NCBI GenBank assembly: GCA_017642855.1
Contig: JAEPOO010000002.1
Span: forward strand, 931,345 to 995,344
Source: Pseudomonadales bacterium
GTDB lineage: Bacteria > Pseudomonadota > Gammaproteobacteria > Pseudomonadales > Azotimanducaceae
Direction of reading: 5' to 3'
DNA length: 64,000 nt
Under the pieces are notes generated by a model. It saw only the letters and a program-made list of their open reading frames with translations, was not told the DNA's origin and made no database searches. A program made the position numbers and the translations under genes. This document shows, piece after piece, positions 27,709 to 36,417 of the stretch; within the stretch, counting starts at the first letter, position 1; each line of letters starts with the position of its first letter.

Positions 27709-28611
27709 TTAGAGGGACTTCAGAGTTTCGTCACGTCTGAAAGGCAGGGTTAACTGCATATAAATGCTGAGCGGTGCGCCGGTGCCGTTACCCAGTTTCT
27801 CGACGTCATGGTTCTCGAGAAAAGTCCCGAAGAGTCGGTCCCAAAGGATGACGATGCAACCGAAATTGCTGTTGCTTTCTTCATAATCTAAAGAGTGATG
27901 AGTCTGGTGCCATGTTGGTGTGTTGAACACCAGACCGAAAACGCCCGGTGTCATCGGCAAATTGCTGTGATTCATGTAGGCAACAGCAACGCGAAATACC
28001 AGGCACAGAGCAATGACGTCGTCGCTTGCACCGAGGAAGGCCAGAGCGACGGCTGATCCCAGGGTTAATCCCAGAAACTCGAGGGGATGTGTTCTATCTG
28101 CTCGCGCAACACTCATCTTCGTTATGTGATGATGGGTCGCATGCATGCGCCAGAAGAACATCGTTCTGTGTTGCAGGCGGTGAATCCAGTAGTAAATGAA
28201 TTCGCTTGCGAATATGCCGATCATCGCTGCCAGAAACAGCCCGGGCACGGTTTCAGCCTGCAGAGCAAGTGGAAACGAAGAAGCGTCTCTTAGCCATTCA
28301 AAGGCGTGTGAAATGGGCGATTCGTAGTAGTCCGCGTAGAGCGGTAACCAGATGAGATAAGTTGCCAGCACCCAGAAGGCGTCTTCAGCTAGATCCATCC
28401 AATCGAGTGACCAGTCCTTGCGCTTGGGTATCAACCATTCCGCAAACAGCAACAACGGAATAGGAGACAGCAGCAACACTGACGTCAGAAGGTCCGCATC
28501 CATCCAGTCGGTAGTGATGGCGCTGGCAACCAACAGCATATATCCGAAGGCGACGGCGGGTTGGGGTAACGACCACAGAAAGTAGCGTTGTTCTTTGCTC
28601 AGGCTGATCAA
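27709..28611 (-). CDS. Membrane fatty-acid-hydroxylase/sterol-desaturase superfamily protein (copy 2)
   Basis: About 300 residues, a clear paralogue of the 24722-25672 protein: identical MHATHHHITKM block, HRLQH, DRTHPLE, NHSNLP and ILWDR-FGT. The last cluster is WHQTHH here instead of HHCHH. The TTG at 28611 is taken as start because AGAGGA precedes it, it aligns with the paralogue's N-terminus, and a sigma-54 promoter match lies 56 bp upstream; an ATG at 28737 would lie upstream of that promoter. It has its own promoter and converges on the lipoprotein gene, so the duplicated hydroxylases can be expressed separately within one regulon. Confidence 0.87.
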   Translation of the reverse strand: MISLSKEQRYFLWSLPQPAVAFGYMLLVASAITTDWMDADLLTSVLLLSPIPLLLFAEWLIPKRKDWSLDWMDLAEDAFWVLATYLIWLPLYADYYESPISHAFEWLRDASSFPLALQAETVPGLFLAAMIGIFASEFIYYWIHRLQHRTMFFWRMHATHHHITKMSVARADRTHPLEFLGLTLGSAVALAFLGASDDVIALCLVFRVAVAYMNHSNLPMTPGVFGLVFNTPTWHQTHHSLDYEESNSNFGCIVILWDRLFGTFLENHDVEKLGNGTGAPLSIYMQLTLPFRRDETLKSL

Positions 28612-28666
28612 TTCAAAATTCCTCTCATAAGATAAGCGAATAAGGCGATATCGCTCCAAATCGCAA

Positions 28667-28681
28667 GCAAGTTGCGGACCA
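28667..28681 (-). promoter_or_regulatory. Sigma-54-type promoter of hydroxylase copy 2
   Basis: On the - strand it reads TGGTCCGCAACTTGC, keeping the TGG-N8-TTGC frame but weaker in the -24 box. Expected transcript start near 28655, 44 bp before the TTG at 28611. Confidence 0.6.
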
Positions 28682-28744
28682 GATCGGGTAAATGAAATCA
28701 GCGGTCGACGATCGTGCAGGTTTTTAAAGATTCTCATAGGTGTC

Positions 28745-28776
28745 GCACCATGACTGTGCAGTGGGGCATTGCCCCA
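28745..28776. promoter_or_regulatory. NtrC-like activator site and adjacent palindrome
   Basis: GCAC-CATGACT-GTGC (28745-28759) has the exact spacing of NtrC sites such as those upstream of glnA. It lies 64 bp from the - strand promoter at 28681 and 112 bp from the + strand promoter at 28871, usual distances for an enhancer-type site. Directly beside it is a perfect palindrome TGGGGCATTGCCCCA (28762-28776) of unknown role. Confidence 0.6.
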
Positions 28777-28870
28777 AGAGCGGGCCTGGTGAGCAGCGGC
28801 GAATCATAGTGGGGCAAAAGTATTAGGTAAAACACGGCTCAGATCATCACAGAGGCGCTTTCAGGCACAT

Positions 28871-28885
28871 TGGTATGGAACTTGC
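28871..28885 (+). promoter_or_regulatory. Sigma-54-type promoter of the guanidine/urea catabolic operon
   Basis: TGGTATGGAACTTGC keeps TGG-N8-TTGC. Expected transcript start near 28897, so the longer open frame beginning at 28875 would start inside the promoter; the ATG at 28917, with AGAAGGA in front, is the real start. Confidence 0.68.
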
Positions 28886-28916
28886 CTCAGATCGCAGGCA
28901 ACAAGAAGGAATACTC

Positions 28917-29666
28917 ATGAAAACCGCTAACCCTGCCGCGAATGAATCACTGTTGTTTAGTGAAGTTTTCCCCGGCGGAAGACATTACTCACTACTTATG
29001 CGAGCAGGTAATGTCATGCGACTGACGGATCTGGAAGGGGGGGCCAATTTTGCCTTGATGTTAGTCAATCCGGAGAACACGTTAGAAAAATACAACATGC
29101 CCGATACCTTGAAAGGGCAGCACACCTTCAGGCTTTCAGCTGGCAATACGCTTTACTCTGATATGGGTAGAGCGATGGCATCGATCATTGAAGACACCGT
29201 CGGCTGGCACGATACGGCCACGGGTACCTGCAATCGGCGTGTCGTGGCGAAAAGGTGGGGTAAAAACCGTTATCAGGAATCACGTAACGACTATTTTCGT
29301 AACGGGCGTGACAGTTTTCTGGTTGAACTGGGCAAATATGGTCTGGGCCGCCGAGACGTCGCTGCAAACATCAACTTTTTCACACGTATCGAAGTCTCAG
29401 ATGAAGGTGACCTAAGCTGGAGTGAAATTCAGTCGACAGCGGGTGATACCGTTGAGCTCAGATTCGAGATGGATTGCATCGTGCTGTTCCATACCTGTCC
29501 GCACCCGATGAATCCTTCTGAGACCTACCCAAGCAGACCCGTACAAATTGACATGCGGACGGTGCCACCTGCACCGCAAGATGATCGTTGTCGTAACGCG
29601 CGTCCGGAAAGTGCGCGCGCGTTTGAAAACACGGCCCATTACCGGCAGCAGGGAGATGTTTCATGA
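28917..29666 (+). CDS. DUF1989 protein, urea amidolyase-associated protein 1 (carboxyguanidine deiminase subunit)
   Basis: 249 residues. The blocks [72 protein letters not shown] and [10 protein letters not shown] identify the DUF1989 family, UAAP1 branch. These pairs were named for proximity to urea carboxylase and have since been shown to form a heteromeric carboxyguanidine deiminase (CgdAB), which releases ammonia from carboxyguanidine to give allophanate. The stop overlaps the partner's ATG (ATGA). Start decided by the ribosome site and the sigma-54 promoter upstream. Confidence 0.9.
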   Translation: MKTANPAANESLLFSEVFPGGRHYSLLMRAGNVMRLTDLEGGANFALMLVNPENTLEKYNMPDTLKGQHTFRLSAGNTLYSDMGRAMASIIEDTVGWHDTATGTCNRRVVAKRWGKNRYQESRNDYFRNGRDSFLVELGKYGLGRRDVAANINFFTRIEVSDEGDLSWSEIQSTAGDTVELRFEMDCIVLFHTCPHPMNPSETYPSRPVQIDMRTVPPAPQDDRCRNARPESARAFENTAHYRQQGDVS

Positions 29667-30307
29667 TTCTTGAAAGCCAACTGTCTGCTGACAATGCAGC
29701 TTATCGGGAAATCATACCGGCCGGGGGCTACTGGATGCATGAAATCGGGGCAGGTGAAACCTTCCGTATCCTCGACCTGGAAGGTAATCAGGCAGTAGAT
29801 ACCCTTTTTTATAATGCCTCGGATCCAGCAGATCGATACTCGGCAACGGATACGATTCGGGAGCAGGGCAATGTGTTCCTCTCGGTCGGGACCGAACTAC
29901 TCTCGACAGAAGGTAATGTTTTACTGGAAATCGTAGCCGACACCTGTGGTCGACATGATACGTTGGGTGGTGCCTGCTCAGCGGAAAGTAATACCGTGCG
30001 ATATTCGCTTGATAAGCGCAGCATGCACAGTTGTCGGGACAGCTACCTGCTCGCTATGGCGCTGAATGATCACCTCGGCATGAGCAAGCGAGACATCACT
30101 CATAACATCAATTTCTTTATGAATGTGCCCGTAACCGCGGCCGGCGGACTGACCTTCGAAGACGGTATTAGTAGCGCTGGGAAGTACGTTGAAATGGTTG
30201 CTCGCACGGCGACAATTGCTCTGATCTCAAATTGTCCCCAGTTGAATAATCCCTGTAATGCTTATAACCCAACACCGGTAGAAGTGTTGATCTGGGCGGC
30301 AGCCTAA
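29663..30307 (+). CDS. DUF1989 protein, urea amidolyase-associated protein 2 (carboxyguanidine deiminase subunit)
   Basis: 214 residues, the second member of the pair: [92 protein letters not shown] and [20 protein letters not shown]. Cys, His and Asp residues in these blocks are likely metal or catalytic positions. Overlap of four bases with the first subunit and a gap of 5 nt to the carboxylase show tight coupling. Activity as the deiminase partner is taken from characterised homologues. Confidence 0.9.
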   Translation: MILESQLSADNAAYREIIPAGGYWMHEIGAGETFRILDLEGNQAVDTLFYNASDPADRYSATDTIREQGNVFLSVGTELLSTEGNVLLEIVADTCGRHDTLGGACSAESNTVRYSLDKRSMHSCRDSYLLAMALNDHLGMSKRDITHNINFFMNVPVTAAGGLTFEDGISSAGKYVEMVARTATIALISNCPQLNNPCNAYNPTPVEVLIWAAA

Positions 30308-30312
30308 AGGCG

Positions 30313-33300
30313 ATGAAAGTCCTCATCGCCAACCGCGGAGCAATTGCGGTTCGTCTCTTGCGCACCATCAGAGAATTGGGGCATCTGAGCGTCGTTGTTT
30401 ACGCTGACGATGATCTCGATTCCTTGCACATCGATGCAGCAGATGAGGCGGTGTCTCTTGGCGGTGGACCAGTCTCATCCACTTACCTGAACTCAGCGCG
30501 CATCCTGGAGATTGCCAAAGAAAAGCAGTGTGATGCTGTTCATCCGGGTTATGGATTCCTTTCGGAGAATCCGCAGTTTGAAACCCTATGCCAGGATAAC
30601 GGTATTCAGTTCCTCGGTCCCACTGCGGCACAGATGAAAAGCTTTGGACTAAAGCACTCGGCTCGAGAACTTGCCGTTGCCAATGATGTGCCCCTGCTTC
30701 CTGGCAGCGGCATCCTCCTAGATGCCGCTGACGCGCTCAGCGCCGCAGACGAAATAGGTTACCCGGTCATGCTGAAAAGTACCGCAGGCGGAGGTGGTAT
30801 CGGCATGCGTTTGTGTCACGACAGCGAGGCGCTTGCTCAGGCTTTTGATCAGGTCGCGACGCTCGCAGGCAATAACTTTGGCGACAGCGGTCTTTTTCTT
30901 GAGCGCTTTGTCGCTAAGGCCCGCCATGTGGAAGTTCAGGTTTTTGGTGATGGTGAAGGGCAGGTAATCGCGCTGGGTACGAGAGATTGCTCCGTGCAAC
31001 GTCGGCAGCAGAAAGTGATTGAAGAGTGTCCGGCGCCACGTATTGAGGCCGAAGTGCTTGCACATATGGAAGACGCGGCGACGAGATTGCTGTCTTCGAT
31101 TCATTACCGTTCTGCAGGTACGGTAGAATTTATTTACGACGAGAGTCGAGCCGAGGCCTACTTTCTCGAGGTGAATACCCGCCTTCAGGTTGAGCACGGT
31201 GTGACCGAGATGGTTTACGGCACAGACATTGTCGCCTGGATGCTGCAGTTGGCGGATGGCGTGTTGCCACCGTTGAATGTATTAAAACAGGCGCTTGAAC
31301 CCGATGGCCATGCGATTCAAGTCCGGCTGTATGCGGAGGACCCCTGGCTCAACTTTCAGCCTTCACCTGGCCTTCTCAGTCACGTGAGCTTTCCGGAGGC
31401 TGCTTATGGCCGACGGATAGATACCTGGGTTGCCGCAGGCACGCAGATCTCTTCTCAGTACGATCCGATGATCGCTAAAGTGATCGCTCACGAAAATTCC
31501 CGAGCCGATGCGATAGCGTCTCTGGTCGATACGCTTGATGAGATTCAGTTGTACGGCACGATGACTAATCTTGAGTATTTGAAGCAGTTTCTCAGCGTGA
31601 ATCGTGAATTTGGAGAAGCGCACTTACATACGGGAATGCTCGACGGCTTTGATATCGAACAACAAGCCGTGAGGGTGGTTCGTGCCGGTATGTTCACAAC
31701 CATCCAGGATCGCAGGGGACGCACAGGCTTCTGGGACGTCGGTGTGCCGCCCAGTGGTCCTTTTGATACTCGCTCTTTTTGTCTGGGAAATCTGGCACTT
31801 GGCAATGCCGAAGAAGCGAGCGGCATTGAATTCACCCTTGAAGGACCGAAGCTTGAGTTTCAACTATCGACTCGAATCATCCTCACCGGTGCAGATTTTG
31901 AGGCCACTTTGAATGAGTCGCCGATCGATGTCGGGCAGATTTACGACGTTCAGCCAGGTGGAATCCTCGATATTGGATCGAAACGCGGTCAAGGCATGCG
32001 TGGCTATCTCCTGATTGACGGTGGCTTTAACGTGCCGACATATCTCGGCTCTTCCTCCACCTTTACTTTGGGTCAGTTTGGCGGGCACGGTGGCCGAACC
32101 TTGTGTCCTGGTGATGTGCTGTCTGCAGCAACCCCAACCTCATTACCTGACACTATCACCACCGTCCCGCTTCCAAATGAGTTTGAAAATGTCAACGATG
32201 TCTGGGCGCTGAGGGTCATATCTGGTCCGCATGGCGCGCCGGATTTTTTTACAGAAGGTGATATCGAGGATTTGTTTTCGCATGAGTACGAGGTTCACTT
32301 CAACTCCAGTCGAACGGGAGTTCGTCTGATTGGGCCACGACCGCAATGGGCGAGAGAAAATGGCGGTGAAGCAGGGCTTCATCCTTCCAACATTCATGAC
32401 AATGCCTATGCGATCGGCACGATTGATTTCACCGGTGATATGCCGGTGATCCTTGGGCCGGACGGACCCTCTTTGGGCGGGTTTGTTTGCCCCGCTACCG
32501 TGGTTCGCGCTGATCGTTGGAAGCTGGGGCAATTAGCGCCGGGAGACAAGGTGAGGTTTTTGCCTGTATCGCATGAAACCGCTTTGAGCCTATTTGCCGA
32601 ACAAGAAAAAGCGCTGAAGGGCGAAGCCTTTGAGTCAGCAAGACAGGGTATTACGCTCGAAAGATCAGACCCGGTGATTACGAGTGTTGCTCTTCCGGAT
32701 GACCAGAAGCTGGTATTCAGGCCCAGTGGTGATGACTATTTGTTGGTCGAGTTTGGCGAACCGTCGTTGGATATTGCAACGCGCTTTCGTGTCCATGCTG
32801 TCCATCAGTCACTCAGAGAGCAGCAGATTTCTGGTGTTGAGGATCTGACGCCGGGTATCCGTTCACTGCAGATTCACTATCAGCCAGAAAAAGTGAGCCG
32901 TGGAGCGCTCATTCAACGAGTGGTTGATGCTGCGGTGACATTGACGGGCCCTGGTCATGATGAAGTGCCGTCTCGCATTGTCTATCTGCCACTGTCGTTT
33001 GATGATCCTGTCTGCCAGCAAGCGATCGAGAAGTACACCAGCACCGTTCGCCCGGATGCACCCTGGTGCCCAAGTAATCTTGAGTTTATTCGCCGCATCA
33101 ACGGTCTGTCTTCAGTGAATGAAGTTGAGCAGATTGTCTTTGATGCTGCCTATCTCGTCATGGGGTTGGGTGATGTTTATCTCGGCGCGCCGGTTGCAAC
33201 GCCGGTGAATCCGGCGCAAAGACTGGTCACGACTAAATACAATCCAGCCCGTACATGGACTGCAGAAAATTCGGTGGGTATCGGCGGTGCTTATCTTTGT

Positions 33301-33918
33301 ATCTATGGTATGGAAGGTCCAGGTGGCTATCAATTGGTTGGCCGAACTCTGCAGATGTGGAATCGCTACAGACAGACTCCGGTATTCGATCGCCCCTGGT
33401 TGTTGCGTTTTTTTGATCAGATACGTTTCTACCCAGTATCGTCGGATGAGTTGCTCGAACTCCGCGAACAGTTTGTGCGGGGCAGGTTTGAGCCGCGAAT
33501 TGAGCAAACGACCTTCAACTTGAAAGACTACGCTAAATCGCTGAAAGAGCAGTCGGATGAGATCAATCAGTTTCAGGCATCTCGGGAATGTGCCTTTGCC
33601 ACAGAGTTGGAGGTCTGGCGAGAGAACGGGCAGTTACAGTTTGACGTTAGTGAGTCAGACGTTATCGCGGATGACGATCTTGATGTGCCCGAAGGATGTT
33701 TTCTGGTTGAAAGTCAGGTCTCAGGTCATGTCTGGCAAACGGTGGCAACACCGGGAAGCCTGGTGCCGGAAGAGACGGAGATCATCGTGCTCGAATCGAT
33801 GAAGATGGAGCTTCCCATTAAGTCACACCGGGAAGGTAAGCTCGTGAAGTTATTGGTCCAGGAAGGTCAGCTTGTTTCACCTGGACAGGCGGTGGCTTTG
33901 ATGGAAGCGGTCGCTTGA
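30313..33918 (+). CDS. Biotin-dependent urea/guanidine carboxylase
   Basis: 1201 residues, full length. Domains in order: biotin carboxylase (~1-445, with ATP-grasp loop KSTAGGGGIGMR and the EVNTRLQVEHGVTE signature), KipA/AHS2-like domain (~455-780, MFTTIQDRRGRTGFWDVGVPPSGPFD), KipI/AHS1-like domain (~800-1010), and a biotinyl domain with biotinylated Lys1164 in ESMKME. It carboxylates urea to allophanate or guanidine to carboxyguanidine with ATP and bicarbonate. The deiminase pair directly upstream argues that guanidine is the physiological substrate, since urea carboxylation needs no deiminase. It overlaps the allophanate hydrolase start by four bases. Confidence 0.93.
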   Translation: MKVLIANRGAIAVRLLRTIRELGHLSVVVYADDDLDSLHIDAADEAVSLGGGPVSSTYLNSARILEIAKEKQCDAVHPGYGFLSENPQFETLCQDNGIQFLGPTAAQMKSFGLKHSARELAVANDVPLLPGSGILLDAADALSAADEIGYPVMLKSTAGGGGIGMRLCHDSEALAQAFDQVATLAGNNFGDSGLFLERFVAKARHVEVQVFGDGEGQVIALGTRDCSVQRRQQKVIEECPAPRIEAEVLAHMEDAATRLLSSIHYRSAGTVEFIYDESRAEAYFLEVNTRLQVEHGVTEMVYGTDIVAWMLQLADGVLPPLNVLKQALEPDGHAIQVRLYAEDPWLNFQPSPGLLSHVSFPEAAYGRRIDTWVAAGTQISSQYDPMIAKVIAHENSRADAIASLVDTLDEIQLYGTMTNLEYLKQFLSVNREFGEAHLHTGMLDGFDIEQQAVRVVRAGMFTTIQDRRGRTGFWDVGVPPSGPFDTRSFCLGNLALGNAEEASGIEFTLEGPKLEFQLSTRIILTGADFEATLNESPIDVGQIYDVQPGGILDIGSKRGQGMRGYLLIDGGFNVPTYLGSSSTFTLGQFGGHGGRTLCPGDVLSAATPTSLPDTITTVPLPNEFENVNDVWALRVISGPHGAPDFFTEGDIEDLFSHEYEVHFNSSRTGVRLIGPRPQWARENGGEAGLHPSNIHDNAYAIGTIDFTGDMPVILGPDGPSLGGFVCPATVVRADRWKLGQLAPGDKVRFLPVSHETALSLFAEQEKALKGEAFESARQGITLERSDPVITSVALPDDQKLVFRPSGDDYLLVEFGEPSLDIATRFRVHAVHQSLREQQISGVEDLTPGIRSLQIHYQPEKVSRGALIQRVVDAAVTLTGPGHDEVPSRIVYLPLSFDDPVCQQAIEKYTSTVRPDAPWCPSNLEFIRRINGLSSVNEVEQIVFDAAYLVMGLGDVYLGAPVATPVNPAQRLVTTKYNPARTWTAENSVGIGGAYLCIYGMEGPGGYQLVGRTLQMWNRYRQTPVFDRPWLLRFFDQIRFYPVSSDELLELREQFVRGRFEPRIEQTTFNLKDYAKSLKEQSDEINQFQASRECAFATELEVWRENGQLQFDVSESDVIADDDLDVPEGCFLVESQVSGHVWQTVATPGSLVPEETEIIVLESMKMELPIKSHREGKLVKLLVQEGQLVSPGQAVALMEAVA

Positions 33919-35702
33919 ACATCGAGTCGTTGAGGTTTGATCTTGTTTCGCTATCCAATGCTTATCGGCAGGGCCTGAACCCTCGAGACCTTCTTAAAGA
34001 AGTTCATCGACGCATCGCTCTTTCCGAGGACAATCCAATCTGGATCCATTTGCTCGATGAAAGAGCGTTAAGCAGGTACATTGAGCGCCTCGAAGTTTCA
34101 GATGTTTCCGCGTTGCCGTTGTACGGTGTCCCTTTTGCGATCAAAGACAATATCGACCTTGAGGGTGTGCCGACAACAGCAGCGTGTCCGGCTTTCAGTT
34201 ACGAACCAGAGCGATCTTCATTTGTTGTGCAACGACTGATCACAGCAGGCGCGCTTCCCATTGGGAAAACAAATCTGGATCAGCTGGCGACGGGACTCGT
34301 TGGTACCCGGTCACCCTTCGGCGCGGTCATGAATTCCTTTGATTCGGAGTTGATCAGCGGTGGTTCCAGTTCTGGAAGCGCCGTTGCGGTGGCTCTGGGC
34401 CAGGTTTGTTTTTCTCTTGGAACCGACACGGCCGGCTCTGGTCGAGTCCCGGCGGCGTTGAATAATCTTGTCGGCTATAAACCAACCTGCGGCATTGTTT
34501 CATGCACCGGAGTGGTGCCTGCCTGTCGTACTCTGGATTCGATCAGTCTTTTCACGAACCAGGTGTCAGATGCACAAAGCGTAGCGAAGTACCTGATCGG
34601 TTTTGATTCTGCAGATGCTTATTCGAAGCCCTATGTCACGCGGCCTATCACGCCGCGTCAGGTTCGTATCGGTGTACCTGCTGAAGCCAATCTCTGCTTC
34701 TTTGGTAATGACGAATATGCGCATCTCTTCTCAGAAAGCGTCAAGCAGGTGGCGCATCAGTTCGACGTTGTGACCGTTGACGTTTCCTGTCAATTGGAAG
34801 CGGCCAAATTGCTTTATGAAGGTGCCTGGGTCGCGGAGCGGTATCACGCGGCGAAGACGCTCATAGAAGACAATCCGGGTGAGCTCAGGCAGGAGTTCCT
34901 GAAGGTTGTATCACCGGCGATGGACAAGACGGCCGTGGATTACTTCGATGCAGCTTACCGGCTTGCTGGTTTTCGCCGGGACACGGAAGCGTTGTTCGAA
35001 GAAATTGATGTCTTGCTGTTACCAACGGTAGGAAGTCATTTTTCTTTTTCGGAAGTGTGTGAGGAGCCGATCGCACGAAATACCGACAATGGCTATTACA
35101 CGAACTTCGTCAATCTTCTGGATCTTGCTGCTGTCGCCATCCCCGCGGGATTCACAGCTGCAGGTCTGCCATTTGGTGTCAGTCTGATAGGAGACAGGAT
35201 GACGGACGCCAGATTGATGAAAGTCGCCCGGGATCTTTTAGTAAAACAAAAGGAGCGTCAGTTTGGCGCAAGTGGAGAACTCATGACTGAACCCTTGTTG
35301 CTGCCGGATGCGCAGGAAACCATGCCAATCGCCGTATGTGGTGCTCATCTCTCGTCGATGCCATTGAACGGTCAACTGTTGGAACGAGGTGCGCAGCTTC
35401 GAGAAGCGACAACGACAGCGCCAAGCTATCGACTCTATGCGCTTTCAGGCGGACCACCGAAAAGACCGGGCATGGTTCGCTGCGAGAACGGTGTGGTGAT
35501 CGAGGTTGAAGTCTGGGACGTGCCTGTTGTCCATATCGGCAGCTTTCTCGCTGGTATCCCTGCGCCCCTCGGACTAGGCAAAGTAGAGCTCGCGTCCGGG
35601 GAGTGGGTATCCGGCTTCATCTGCGAGCCCTGCGGCATTAAGGATGCTGAAGATGTTTCCGGTTTTGGTGGCTGGCGGGGTTACATTCAGTCGATCGCTT
35701 GA
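33915..35702 (+). CDS. atzF: Allophanate hydrolase
   Basis: 595 residues, full length. The N-terminal amidase-signature domain carries Lys77 (FAIKDNI), the GGSSSGS motif (149-155) with the cis-Ser, and nucleophile Ser175 in GTDTAGSGRVP. The C-terminal ~130 residues (from AVCGAHLSSMPLNGQL) form the second domain typical of true allophanate hydrolases, which finishes decarboxylation. Product: two ammonia and CO2 from allophanate. The TTG start overlaps the carboxylase stop (TTGA). Last gene of the catabolic operon; no clear terminator follows, but a 20-bp tandem repeat does. Confidence 0.94.
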   Translation: MNIESLRFDLVSLSNAYRQGLNPRDLLKEVHRRIALSEDNPIWIHLLDERALSRYIERLEVSDVSALPLYGVPFAIKDNIDLEGVPTTAACPAFSYEPERSSFVVQRLITAGALPIGKTNLDQLATGLVGTRSPFGAVMNSFDSELISGGSSSGSAVAVALGQVCFSLGTDTAGSGRVPAALNNLVGYKPTCGIVSCTGVVPACRTLDSISLFTNQVSDAQSVAKYLIGFDSADAYSKPYVTRPITPRQVRIGVPAEANLCFFGNDEYAHLFSESVKQVAHQFDVVTVDVSCQLEAAKLLYEGAWVAERYHAAKTLIEDNPGELRQEFLKVVSPAMDKTAVDYFDAAYRLAGFRRDTEALFEEIDVLLLPTVGSHFSFSEVCEEPIARNTDNGYYTNFVNLLDLAAVAIPAGFTAAGLPFGVSLIGDRMTDARLMKVARDLLVKQKERQFGASGELMTEPLLLPDAQETMPIAVCGAHLSSMPLNGQLLERGAQLREATTTAPSYRLYALSGGPPKRPGMVRCENGVVIEVEVWDVPVVHIGSFLAGIPAPLGLGKVELASGEWVSGFICEPCGIKDAEDVSGFGGWRGYIQSIA

Positions 35703-35740
35703 CGCTCGCGCACGATGCCCATTTTTCGACGCGGCGCTTT

Positions 35741-35800
35741 GCCGCAGCGCACTATGTTTTGCCGCAGCGCACTATGTTTTGCCGCAGCGCACTAAGATTT
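35741..35800. repeat. Three tandem 20-bp repeats downstream of atzF
   Basis: The unit GCCGCAGCGCACTATGTTTT occurs at 35741 and 35761 exactly and at 35781 with changes in its last bases; the preceding GCGGCGCTTT suggests a decayed fourth edge. The 20-bp period puts the copies two helical turns apart. Whether they are protein sites, slippage products or part of the transcript end is unknown. Confidence 0.9.
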
Positions 35801-35894
35801 CAATTCACGAGTCTCCAGATTTCTTTCAGCTTATTTGGTTGGATTAAGGCAGAGCGGTTGCTTAAATTCTCTCTGAGGTAGAGGGAGAAAAAAC

Positions 35895-36116
35895 ATGACA
35901 TCACGTCTGCGCGTGGCGTTCGTGTGTTTATGTGCGGTTGCTCTGGGGGGAATATCTGGCTGCTCCAGCGTAACGCCATTGAACTATGTATCTGCGACTC
36001 AGCTCGATGAGATGAAGCGTTGCCCGGTTGGTAAAGTTGCGATCTGTGATGAACGCAACGGCCAGGCATGCAGATGCATAGGACACACCAGCGTCTCATC
36101 ATATTTCAAGTTATAG
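35895..36116 (+). CDS. Small cysteine-containing lipoprotein
   Basis: 73 residues: signal peptide with lipobox GISGC (Cys23), then a short mature part with five further cysteines, including the CRC pair (EMKRCPVGKVAICDERNGQACRCIG). GAGGGAG lies ten bases upstream of the ATG. The paired cysteines suggest disulfides in a small knot-like fold. No family recognised. It lies between the catabolic operon and the TonB receptor but has no sigma-54 match of its own. Confidence 0.7.
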   Translation: MTSRLRVAFVCLCAVALGGISGCSSVTPLNYVSATQLDEMKRCPVGKVAICDERNGQACRCIGHTSVSSYFKL

Positions 36117-36417
36117 ACCAGAAGTTGCCGCTTAGTGCGCACCAAACTGATATCGTTGGTGAACTACAACCGTCACGATGCCGTTCGATATTCGAGCATG
36201 AATGAGGATTTCGTGATCGAAATTGGTGAGTTTTATGCACCATGCTCGATTGTGGTGATTTCTTCGCACTGTCGTGGATCGCTTAGATCCTGCTTTGTGT
36301 GCACTGCAATGAGGCACCCTTTCGTTAAGGCTTGTTTTTATTGGGCTAAAAGAAAGTAAAGCACCTTTGGCACAATAATTGCCACTAGCTCCACAGCAAA
36401 CCTGTTGGAGCATTACA
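36117..36417. other. Upstream region of the sigma-54-controlled TonB receptor
   Basis: 301 bases without a credible gene. It contains the -24/-12 promoter at 36368-36382 and several TGCACC/GGTG-like half sites (near 36134, 36235, 36297 and 36312), but none has the GCAC-N7-GTGC spacing. Confidence 0.5.
36368..36382 (+). promoter_or_regulatory. Sigma-54 (-24/-12) promoter of the TonB receptor gene
   Basis: TGGCACAATAATTGC is a full match to TGGCAC-N5-TTGC. Expected transcript start near 36394, 24 bp before the ATG at 36418. This position excludes the longer frame starting upstream of the promoter. Confidence 0.85.

Noticed and set aside
28612..28916. Guanidine riboswitch upstream of the catabolic operon
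   Set aside because: None of the conserved ykkC, mini-ykkC or ykkC-III segments is visible, and the sigma-54 promoter leaves a leader of only about 20 nt.
35644..35881. Short + strand frames across the 20-bp repeat
   Set aside because: They arise from the stop-free repeat and lack ribosome sites or recognisable sequence.
36117..36367. NtrC sites upstream of the TonB receptor
   Set aside because: Several TGCACC and GGTG half sites occur, but none has the GCAC-N7-GTGC spacing.
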